Positions 33,447 to 42,900 of a stretch of 64,000 bases of DNA are shown one piece after another. The translations under genes and the position numbers were made by a program. The DNA lies in NCBI RefSeq assembly GCF_029784155.1, contig NC_073691.1:48714490-48778489 (forward strand), written 5' to 3'. How positions within the stretch are numbered: position 1 is the first letter of the stretch; each line of letters opens with the position of its first letter. The stretch is from Uranotaenia lowii. Its lineage: Eukaryota > Arthropoda > Insecta > Diptera > Culicidae. Below the pieces are notes generated by a model, which had not been told where the DNA came from, did not search any database, and saw only the letters and a program-made list of their open reading frames with translations.

Positions 33447-33735
33447 CCTGGGACCGTGGAAACATAGCACGAGTTAACCACCAGAGATCGAGCAGTACTT
33501 GTGGAAACCATTCGCCAGTTTCCGGTCACAATCGACAATCGTCTGGGCCGGACTACAATGCTTCAGCATGAAACTAGGCCTTCGACTAGCTCAGGACTCC
33601 AGCCAATCTCAGGGTCGGCTCGTCATAACTAGAAGAACACTCACTTACCTGTTCGATGTCGTTACCTCCCACCCAGATATAACCCGTATTCAAGGCTTTT
33701 CGGTGCACGCAATAAAGTACCAAAATCTTTAAGGG
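33447..33735 (+). pseudogene. LTR-element pol fragment after the MITE
   Basis: The reading LVETIRQFPVTIDNRLGR resembles the segment just before the RT domain in this type of gag-pol. The frame then breaks, and similarity ends near 33735, before any RT catalytic motif. Nothing further downstream continues it. Confidence 0.5.
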
Positions 33736-33908
33736 GCAATTAAATTTATTTGTTTTGAACAAAAGCAAGAAAACTTAGAAAAAAAACAAATCTAATTTAT
33801 TATAAATATAAACCCTTTTCGACTCACTGCTTAGACCATCTGCTGCTGTTGCTGCTGGACTAGACTAGCACAACTTTGTATGGGATGACTTTTACCACAT
33901 TTTGATCA

Positions 33909-34581
33909 ACGCGGCACCCCCCAGATTGGTGCATTATGGTGCATTAAGGTGAAAAAATGACTTTCTGAAAGTTTCAGATCATTTAGAAAAAGCACGAGCT
34001 GGCGCAAAGGATTTGAAATTTGTATGAAGATTTTCGGCAAAATGTATGAAAAATTGACATACTTTCACTCTTTGTGTTCTAAAATATGTTTCCAGTACGC
34101 TAGATAGCTCAGAATTTCAGAAATTGTAGTTCAAACAATGACAAACAAGTTTGTAGAAGATTGTGATGCAATACGAGTTGACTGTGATGAGTTATTCGCA
34201 ACTGAATGGGTGATTTTTTTCGCATTTCATTGATATATCGTGAACGGTGTATATGTGGATTATTAGTACTAACTTGATCGAATTGTCACTCAAAGAGAAT
34301 TACAGATAGACAGTTTGTGTCTTGAGCAAAGTTGTAGTTTATTTTAAAACAATTATTTTTGCAAAAAGATGAAAGAATGGTTTATAAACTATAAACTGCT
34401 ACATTGTGCGACGTTAGTTAGAACACAAAGAGTGAAAGTATGTCGATTTTTCATACATTTGGCCGAAAATCTCCATACAAATTTCAATTCCTTTGCGTCA
34501 GCTCGTGCTTTTTCCAAATGATCTGAAACTTTCAGAAAATCATTTTTTCACCTAAATGCACCAACCTAGGGGGTGCCGCGT
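33909..34581. mobile_element. Foldback MITE with long inverted arms
   Basis: The ends ACGCGGCACCCCC and GGGGGTGCCGCGT are inverted matches, and similarity continues inward for about 170 bases on each side (GGTGCATTA, AAGTTTCAGATCATTT, AGCACGAGCTG, CATACTTTCACTC and complements). About 300 bases of unique spacer separate the arms. RNA from this locus would fold into a long hairpin. No target-site duplication was confirmed. Confidence 0.82.
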
Positions 34582-35276
34582 ACAATATAAAGTTTTTTTT
34601 TGTTATGGGCCATTCTACTGCTGGACACTTCGTTGCCCTGGGGATCGCTGCCGTGGTACCACACGTGGAGTCGCTGTCCGTGAACTTTGGCCCAGTTCAC
34701 CAACGATCGGTGATGTCGTTTGGCCCTCTGCCTGCCTCCGGCGTTTTGGCGGAAGTTGCCTTGACCTCGACTTGTTATCCGGTAACTGTTGTAGCTAACC
34801 AAGAACCGCAGTTCTCGATATTTTCCCGAGCCGTAGGTTGTCGTACGGCCGGGAATGTCCTGCCGTATGTTGACGGACGGCGTGTACTGAGCCGTATGGT
34901 TACGGGCGGCTGTCCAATCTTCTTGGAGTCGCGGTCACCTAAATCTGTTTGCACAGTGCCTTTCACTCAACAAACTGAGCACTTAAACCAAGGTCCCGAA
35001 ACGGAAACGACGCTTGGTTGACGGAAACGGATGTTGGCGGGATAAAAGGCTCGCACAACGATTGGACGACACTTCGGACGCGAACTCCAAGAAATGAAAG
35101 ATGCCGGCCAATGGGTGCTTAGGCCTTATATAAACTTCGCCTGAATTGAAGATCGGCAAAGCCGATGCATCTGATTGGGCCACGTCATCTGAGGCGATGT
35201 AGCCATCTCGCTCTTTTGTTGTGACATGTGTCAGGAAGTTTGATGTTCTAGCAGTTGAGTCATCCTAAACTGCTAC
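34582..35276. other. GC-rich island with TATA-like box; possible LTR
   Basis: The composition is clearly GC-richer than the surroundings. On the minus strand GTTTATATAAGG (about 35127-35138) looks like a TATA box. The segment 34788-35276 starts TGTTGTAGC and ends GCTACA, LTR-like TGT...ACA ends in either orientation, but no polypurine tract, primer site or flush duplication was found. A 138-codon plus-strand frame (34605-35021) has no recognisable domain. Confidence 0.35.
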
Positions 35277-35673
35277 ACGGAAAAAAATCTGCTATTATCC
35301 TAACTTTTATTCAAATGCCCAAAATTAGTTCACTTAAATTTAATGTTTATAATAATAGTTGTTTACAGCGTGAATATTTACATTTACTTACATTTTATGT
35401 TTACCAGGGCAAAACTGCCACCGAAATTCCTAAAATGCAGGTTGTAACCGAGTAGGAGGTTACAAGCACGAAATAATTTTGAAGGAGGATGCGGCAACCA
35501 ATTCGTCAGCCCTAGTATCGATGTTCTTCTGCAATCCAAGCTGAAATGGACACCAAAGTAGAAAGATTCAAGAAAGAAAGAGAAATGTACGAGCGAGTGG
35601 GCTAGTTCGTTAGTTCCTGTGAGAAAATCGAATGGGAAGCTTAGAAACCGCATGGACTCAAGGAAAATCAATT

Positions 35674-35694
35674 CCCCACGTTGGGCGCCAATTT
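35674..35694 (-). promoter_or_regulatory. Orphan LTR end and tRNA-Lys primer-binding site
   Basis: On the minus strand TGGCGCCCAACGTGGGG (35690-35674) is the complement of a tRNA-Lys 3' end including CCA, the classical primer-binding site of lysine-primed retroelements. It is preceded by ACA and a three-base spacer (AAT), so an LTR should end at 35694 and extend to higher coordinates. No second LTR or gag of this orientation was found in the window. It is probably a broken LTR element of the gypsy type. Confidence 0.7.
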
Positions 35695-38600
35695 GTAGTC
35701 AACCTTGAACGACCCGAAGTAGTGTGCTGCTTATGTACCACCCTTAAAGGGACAGCACTCCTAGATTTAATTGCCCGACTGAGACTCACTTCAAGGCGAG
35801 TCCATGTAAATTTAGCCGATCAGATAAAGGATCGAACAAGGTTGTGTCTTGTATCGACAGATCGATAGGAAAATCATTCAAATTCAAATTTAAATTCACC
35901 ACGCGTAGTGATGGAATTTATAAATAATAAAGTCAATACTCTTGGTGGAGATAAAACATTAGAAAATCATATTGTTTTCGAATTCTGTATTAGCATTTTA
36001 AAGTTTTTTTTTATGTACAAAAAGGAAGAGTTCATTTGATGTAAATTTACGGATGGTTATTTGTTGTTAAATCCTTTTTCGTCAATAAGGCCTTATTTTG
36101 AATTTACGTTCTTTCTTACAGCTAAAAGTCTCTCCTACCAGTGCGTGCGAAGTTTAACCTGGCATATAACCGTGCAGTGCTTTCGTCAAACGTTCCGGTT
36201 TATCAAATCCTTCAGCTACTGTACCGCAGAGCAAATGCTAGAGCATGCTAGGTTGCAAGGTACGTTTTCTCTCGTTGGAGGGGTCGTTCAACTCTTTACC
36301 ACATGTGGTTTTCAATTTTTTAAATTTTCAAATCATATCGAAAAAAAAATAGCAAAATTTGAGTTCGTTTAATGTTTATTTTTCCTAAAAATTTCAATGT
36401 ACCTAGGTACATCCGTCGTGAACGGCGCTCACCGAGTATAGCGTTTTTCAACCAAACTTGCGATCGATTCCTGATAGTGCTCTCTTCGATGCTGCGCTCT
36501 CCTGATGTGTTCGTCCCGTGACGGAACTGATTTGGCGGAGTTGGCCGAAATGGATGATGATGATGTAGATAGAGCTCCTCGGTATTCTTCGCTTCTGCTC
36601 CACTCGTTTTTGACGGGACACGATCGGAAAACTCAGTTACGATGCTTGATTTGTGCTTCCGGCAGGGTCGATCGACATCAACTCTTATGATGACGGAATT
36701 GGCCGGATCGGGCGTTGACCCCAAGCGGCACTTTGTTAATCCCGAAGTCTTTAGATACATTTTGGGGTTTCGACGATTTTGGTTTGTCGCTTGTTCTATC
36801 GACTTTGTTCAACTGAATAAAGAAAAAAAATTATAATGGTGTGACCGCTTTACATTTGGTATGTAATGATAATGCTGCTTAATAAATTTCTACTCGCTCA
36901 CCATCTTCCAAAACATCAAACTCTCAATCCGTCTGGGAAATTCCATAATCATTAAATGTTCTTTACTCAAAAGGACACCACTTTGCGCCGATAAGGCCGA
37001 TTAACTAATGTCGCACATTTTCATGTTATATAAAATAAACGAATCAGTTGTTTTCATAAAGATTCCAGAAAAAATATTAACTAACGAATCGATCGCTACA
37101 GAATAATCAAACTTTTAATTTTGGCATTCTCACCGATGAGACTGGCTAGGAAAGAAACAAATTTTCATCAGCGCTTGTCTCAATTCCCATCGATGGATGC
37201 TCTAAGCAACGTCCACGATAAGAAGAGAGTGCACCGCTCCAAAGCAAACAAAAACGTAACGAATAAGATCAAGAAAAAAAATACAAGATGAAACCTTCAT
37301 TGCATTTCTGAATCCCTCTGGAGCTGGCTGCTGCATCGAGCCACATTTTCCACGATGCACTTTTCCCCATCAACAGCAGCCAGCATTTTTCTTTGTTCTT
37401 TCCCAAAATCGACGTCGACGACGAAATTCGCTGCTCGCTTCTTCCTTCCGACTTTTTTTAGCAGCGCCATTTAATGTTTTTCCTTTTTTTGTAACTTTCG
37501 GGTATGGGGGGATGATGTTGATATTGACGATGCTTTCCCGTATCCATTTATTTTGTAAATGGTTGTAAAGTTTCTGCCAATCCTGGGAAAGCTATCGAAG
37601 TTTTTGTTGTTATGCCCCCCGGCAAATGGATCTATGTATTGCGTTTCTTTTTGTTTTTTTTTTGTTGGGGTTTCCTTCTAGAAGCCGTTTACTTGGTGTA
37701 GTTGGGAAAAGTGCATTTTTCTTGGCCCGAAATGGGAAGCCAAAAAAGAAAGCTGCAAGTCCAGTTGCCCCGAACAATCATCCACCCACACTCCCTCCAG
37801 GCCTTTATGTTAACTTTTCGGATGGCAAAAGTCATGGGGGGATGAGGAGAGTCGAAAATGACGTTCCCTTCTATGTACCGGGACGTTTGATGCCAACCTG
37901 CCATGGTAAATTTTCCTGATGCAAGAGTTTAACCTCGACGCTTAATCCCAGCAGCTGAGCTTGTATGCACTTTTCTTTCTTTCCATTTTTTTTACCCCAT
38001 TCAAGGTACACCAAACGCCGGGGAAGAGGAAAAACTTTCTTTTCAAGTGCAGCGTCATCCCCCCATACTCGGAGTTGTTTCTGCTAAGAAAATTCCTTTC
38101 TTAACGAAGGAAGAAAGCTATTTGGGGCACTTTTTTACTGCTTCAAGATTGTTATCGTCACAGACTGCGTTGTTTCTCGACGTCAAGGAAAATGTCTTGG
38201 TACCAAGTTCTATGTACCGAAGATGTGCATCTTCGACTGCACCAATACCGATAAAAACTAGATTACAAGACGGCGAACTTCGTATTTCCCTCGGGATCTC
38301 GCCCCAAAAAAGATTCGACAAAGAAGCTCTCATTTTGTGCTTCCAGATGTTCACCGGTTCCCGAACCCACAGCACTCACGCGCCAGTTTGAGAAGATTCC
38401 CCAGGGAGCTCTGGGTGCTTCCTGGCAGAAATATCCCCAATTCAAAAATGCAACTCAGCAAAGTTCCTACTGTAGTCATATAAGAATTTTTGAACGAACG
38501 TTACAGTAAGGTAGAAACTTTTCTTCAAAGTCGTCCTTTTCCAGAAAGAAAGTTTCCCACTTCCAACTTCTTCCACGCATTTGCACAGGTTTTCCTCCAC

Positions 38601-39168
38601 TAATTTCTTTTTCCATTCCAGGAACCAACTGACGCAGCCATCTTGAGTTTAGGGGGTTTTCTCCCATCTTGGCGTTTCCACGGGGTTTCATGCCAGATCA
38701 TAAGTAGGTAGCTACATTGGTACATATGTATATACATTTATGACCTTCTTCCCGGAGACTTTCAAAGGCGGCAAAAACTACGTCACTAGTGGCTAGAGTT
38801 TTTTTTCTGAATGAAACGATGTGGTGATAAAGTTTATATTTAAATTGTAGACAAAAAATTGATAATGTGCATGAAAGTTGCCTGGAAAGATGGATTGAGA
38901 TAAAGCAGAATGACTGCCTACGATTACATATTTTAGATTCCTTTCTTCTAACATAAAATAATTTTGAAAATTTGTCACCCTTATTTTCGGTGACAAAGCA
39001 TTTTAAAGATCAATTCAGTAAAATAAGTAATTGATAACTTACATTACTAAAAAAGTCATGTCAGAACCAAAAACTGATTCAAAATCAATCTCTGTAACTT
39101 TTTTTCGCAGAAACAAAAATAATTTGCAGTCCCCAAGACTGACCATTATTAATGAAGTCTTCGATTTA
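35695..39168. other. Mixed sequence without a recognised gene
   Basis: The first several hundred bases are presumed LTR of the minus-strand element, end not located. A GC-richer part at 36400-36790 has a 146-codon minus-strand frame without a known domain. 37100-38700 is again GC-richer, with frames up to 114 codons and no motif. The rest is AT-rich. Confidence 0.35.
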
Positions 39169-39694
39169 AAGCTTAGTTCATTTAAAAATGAGACAGTTAC
39201 GAATGTGTGTATCTCAAAAACTATTCGTTTGATCGAAAACTTGCTATGAAGGAAATGAAAGTGCTTATATGACGATACATGAAAAATAAGAAACAAAATT
39301 TGTTTTGTCTTGTAATAAAGAGTTCTACTTTATTCTTGGTACCTCCGCACACTATTTTCAACCATGATATTGATCAGTTTTTCCAACTAATACTTCGTCT
39401 CATCCATATTTTTGGTAGCTGCACCCTCTTCCTTGAATTTTTGCTACTTTTCGGTCCAATACTCCTCTTTAAATAGAAACTGAGGCAATTTAATGGATTC
39501 AGCTGTTTCCAAATTAACAAATCTTGATTATTTTTAAGCCAATTAAAAGCGTTTTTAATGGAATTTCTGCTGGCAAAATCTGACAATAACGAGGTAAAAC
39601 CATCATGAGATTAAATTAGAAGTATAATCGGTTAGTATGAATCGTAGGTTGCGAAAGGTACGTTCAAGGTTAGGCTTTTAAAAACAGCAAAAAC

Positions 39695-40593
39695 CAGTAT
39701 CCGGCACAAATACGTTAATCCGCTAATCGCTAAATATTCCGCTAACTTTTGATTAGTGATTTTTTTCTCGCTAAAATTCTCTTCAGCTAATAAGAAAGTT
39801 TCGCTAATTTTTAGCTCCGCTAACTGAAGAACGCTACCTCTTTGAAGTGTTAATTTGGCCATAGACTTGTAGGTCATAAATTCGGCATCATTCAGCTTTA
39901 AAATTTTGAATCCGATCAGAAATTTAAATTTTCCTTAAAGTTTGATTTCAGAAGCTATTCGATCTCGATTTTGACTGGACTCTTAGGAATAAGCAACTTT
40001 TTGAATTGTCTGCACATGAATTTATGTCTGAAGCATAAGCCTTCTTTGAATATAAAAGAGATGAAAGAGTTGTTAAAAATTGAAATTTCCAGAACAAAAT
40101 AACGCAATAAATCAATTAATGTTGTGAGTTTTAATGTCAAAAAAGATGAAAACTATTTTGGATAAAACAAAACATCTACCTAAAGAGAACCTTTGCATCA
40201 ACTGATATAAAAAATTGATAAACGGGGGAATGTTTTGAAAATTTTGATTCATAAGCTTTTCCTTTTACTTTCTACCAAATACGCTGACTAAAGCTAAAAG
40301 TGGACTGACGATACTAATATGGACAGAAATATTACAAAATACGTTCGAAAACTGCCCCTTTTGATATCCTTTCACAAGTTTTCTAGTCAATATTATAATT
40401 AGAGTTGGCTGCAAAATTTGTGTTTCGCTTATCTTTTTCAAAATTTTCTACTACCGATTTGCGATAAGCGCTTTAATAATAATCGATAACTTTCACGCAA
40501 CTTTTTGAGGTTTTAATTAGCGATCGCTAACTTTGACTGAATTAGCGATCTAATTAGCGCCGCTAACTATCCAGTTAGCGATGCCGAACACTG
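39695..40593. mobile_element. hAT-like MITE with GCTAA-rich arms
   Basis: Ends CAGTATCCGGCA and CAGTGTTCGGCA are inverted and match at 10 of 12 bases; 8-mers GCAAAAAC (39687-39694) and GTGAAAAC (40594-40601) agree at 6 of 8. Both arms are filled with CGCTAA/TTAGCG motifs in opposite orientation, giving subterminal inverted repeats. No open frame of note. It lies inside the gap of the 39169-41720 element. Confidence 0.72.
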
Positions 40594-40701
40594 GTGAAAA
40601 CCAAAGTTTTGGATTTTAAAATTGTTATTTTTTCTCCACAGGAGCAGAGTCTTGGCAAAACATAATTTTTTTTACAAAACAACCAGCAAATACATACCGT
40701 A

Positions 40702-41178
40702 AACTGAGGGAGCATTGATCACTTTGATGAACATGACATTTTTGCAGATAGTCATCATTAACTAAATCTGACGTTAAAATATCTGGAAACTGTTATCTAG
40801 GTTTGAAAACCTATAAATTGAGTTTCAAAAAGGCAAAGTTTGGTTTGTTGAAGTGTTACAAAAAAGCAACCCCATCCAAAATATTCGAAAATGAATTTAA
40901 AAACGAGCACACACACATAGGATCTCAGTAAAACTTCATGTTGCTTTGAAGAGATCTTCTTTCCTTAACTCTAAGCGTACATCTTTCGAAGTTATAATGG
41001 CTAGCATCTTACAAATGCTAAAACCACTAGACCACAGAAAGTGTACTATGTATGCCATGACCGGGATTTGATCTCATGAACCTTGGCGTAGAAGACTTGA
41101 GCTTTAACCACTACGCCAAAGCCGCTGGCTAATGGAAAAATGGGCTGAATTAAAAAAGTGATCAAAGTTCCCCCAGTT
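40702..41178. mobile_element. MITE with GATCAC ends carrying a tRNA-like segment
   Basis: The left end AACTGAGGGAGCATTGATCA and the inverted right end AACTGGGGGAACTTTGATCA match at most positions. Inside, on the minus strand, lies a tRNA-like piece (41058-41130). A second short box A-like motif, TGGTCTAGTGGTTTTAGCA, lies at about 41018-41036 on the same strand. Confidence 0.65.
41058..41130 (-). other. tRNA-like (SINE or tRNA-derived) segment
   Basis: The minus strand reads TGGCGTAGTGGTTAAAGCTC (box A-like) and later GAGATCAAATCCCGG (box B-like), with about 35 bases between them. Cloverleaf pairing is poor, so this is more likely a tRNA-derived repeat than a working tRNA gene. Confidence 0.5.
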
Positions 41179-41732
41179 CAAGGTTCTTGGATATGCTATG
41201 GACCTTGCCAAGAGCGAATATGTTACAGGATTCAAACGCTGAAATTTGTTTGAAATAGGGTTTTTCATGCCGTCCATCAGAAATCATCAGAAATACCGGC
41301 TATACAGCTAACGAGCTCAGGAATTAGCAAAAATTTGTTGTTTAAGGTAAGGTTTGAATGACGCCTAAGAAGGCAAAACTTTAAGCTTATCGGAGCAAAT
41401 ATTGTTGAACATTTCAGCAATCTACACTTAGCTTTTCGTTTATTCAATGTTAAAAAATCCTGGTATGAGACTTGATTTTTCTGATAACTCATAAATGTAA
41501 TTGCTGATCATGTGCTTCTCGCCAATGCTTGATTTGAGCTTTGTGGACATTTTTGACAGTGTTTGCATACTTTTCTACCATTCACAACCAGTAATTCGTT
41601 GAATAGTTAAAGGTTTTGCCAGCTATCTATATGATAATGATGGATTTGTAAGGAATCTGTGCATTTTTTTTTTTTCTCTTGCATCGTAATAATTTCAATA
41701 ACCAGAGCCGGAACAATCCGAAAACATTCTTA

Positions 41733-42898
41733 AAGGGTGATACGGTCAAAATTTGGTCAATATCAACTTGACGTATTTCTTTCTATTTTGCATTTAAAAA
41801 ACCTGAACACCCCTCATTTTGAAGGTGTGTGCTCCTATTTTGATTTTGGAATTCCCTCTTCAGTTGTCAAAATGCCGTCCAAAGTTGGCAAAATCGCTAA
41901 AAGTTGCCAAATCAACCGTTACAAATGTAATTAAAGTGTTTGGGAAACGTTTGTCGACAGCCAGGAAGTCTGGATCGGGTGGAAATCGAAAACCGGAAGC
42001 CGCTGAAACGACAAAGAGAGTTGCCGGTAGTTTCAAGCGAAACCCTAACCTCTCTCTCCGAGATGCCGCAAATAAGCTGGGTGTATCGTCTACAACCGTG
42101 CATCGAGAAAAAAAACGAGCCGGACTATCGACTTACAAGAAGGTAGTGACTCCAAATCACGATGATAAACACAATACGACGGCCAAAGCGCGATCTCGGA
42201 GGCTGTACATGACTATGCTGACGAAGTTTGACTGCGTGGTAATGGACGACGAAACCTAAGTCAAAGCCGACTACAAGCAGCTTCCGGGACAGGAGTTTTA
42301 TACGGCAAAAGGAAGAGGAAAGGTAGCAGGTATTTTCAAGCACATGAAACTGTCAAAGTTCGCGAAGAAATATCTGGTTTGGCAAGCCATCTGTACGTGT
42401 GGCATTTTCATAGCTTCCGGGACTGTCAACCATGAAATTTACGTGAAAGAGTGTTTGAATAAATGTCTGCTGCCTTTTCTGAAGAAACACGGTTGTTCCG
42501 TACTGTTTTGGCCGGATTTGGCATCTTGCCATTACGGTAAAAAGGCCATGGAGTGGTACGCCGCCAACAACGTGCAGGTGGTTTCCAAGGACAAGAACCC
42601 TCCCAACACGACAGAGCTCCGCCTAATTGAGAAATACTGGGCTATTGTCAAGCGGAACCTAAAGAAGACCAAAAAAACTGCTAAGGACGGGCAGCAGTTC
42701 AAGGCAAACTGGCTTTCTGCGGCAAAGAAGGTGGACAAGGTGGCTGTACAAAATCTGATGGCGGAAGCCTAACTGACTATTTTTCCTGAATTTTATACTA
42801 GTTAAACATGAAAAATAAATTTAATTTGATGTTTAAATAAACGATTTCACCGATTTACACGCGTTTTCCCTTGACCAAATTTTGATCGTATCACCCTT
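41733..42898 (+). mobile_element. DD37E Tc1/mariner transposon (ITmD37E type), copy 2
   Basis: 1166 bp, flanked by TA on both sides (41731-41732 and 42899-42900). The terminal inverted repeats begin AAGGGTGATACGGTCAAAAT and continue for about 27 bp with one mismatch. The copy keeps the complete left end that copy 1 lacks but has lost about 75 bp at the transposase N-terminus. Confidence 0.93.
41872..42772 (+). pseudogene. DD37E mariner-type transposase, copy 2, inactive
   Basis: Starts MPSK at 41872 but most of the first helix-turn-helix is deleted, and the frame shifts into KLAKSLKVAKSTVTNV. Middle: KVFGKRLSTARKSGSGG, NPNLSLRDAANKLGVSS. A TAA at 42257-42259 directly follows the first catalytic motif CVVMDDET. 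The second half reopens at 42344: LFWPDLASCHY with the second Asp, then TTELRLIEKYW with the catalytic Glu 37 residues later. The protein ends LMAEA at 42772, lacking about 11 residues that copy 1 keeps. Deletion plus stop make it inactive, although its termini could still be moved in trans. Confidence 0.9.
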
Positions 42899-42900
42899 TA

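Larger units (their letters stand above)
28094..33735 (+). mobile_element. LTR-retrotransposon gag-pol relic, split by two later insertions
   Basis: A decayed LTR-type element. Gag fragments occupy 28094-29117, the zinc knuckles 32317-32520, a protease remnant about 32540-32670, a protease-to-RT linker about 32700-33036, and a little more pol follows from 33447. A CR1-like LINE (29118-32194) separates capsid from zinc knuckles; a hAT-like MITE (33037-33446) interrupts pol. No LTR was matched to it, and pol ends before the RT active site. The family resembles mosquito gag-like elements, but the clade was not settled. Confidence 0.8.
39169..41720. mobile_element. Interrupted second copy of the 970-bp TA-flanked MITE family
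   Basis: The left end AAGCTTAGTTCATTTAAAAA follows TA at 39167-39168, and the next 390 bases align with 20016-20410. Homology resumes at about 41327 and runs to about 41695, aligning with 20465-20835 (shared AGCTTATCGGAG, GGTATGAGACTTGA, GATCATGTGCTTCTC). The gap at 39560-41327 holds two other MITEs and unassigned DNA. The right terminus is missing; mariner copy 2 starts just beyond. Confidence 0.75.

Noticed and set aside
28094..33735. Endogenous viral element (non-retroviral)
   Set aside because: The gag and protease-like pieces fit an LTR retrotransposon, and no other viral replicase or capsid motifs were seen in the window.
34605..35021. 138-codon plus-strand frame as a possible gene
   Set aside because: No recognisable domain and it overlaps a possible LTR; composition alone is not enough.
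36320..36760. 146-codon minus-strand frame
   Set aside because: It has a histidine run and basic segments but no recognisable domain or start context; kept only as unassigned sequence.
41058..41130. Functional tRNA gene
   Set aside because: Box A and B are present but stems do not pair well and it sits inside a MITE.
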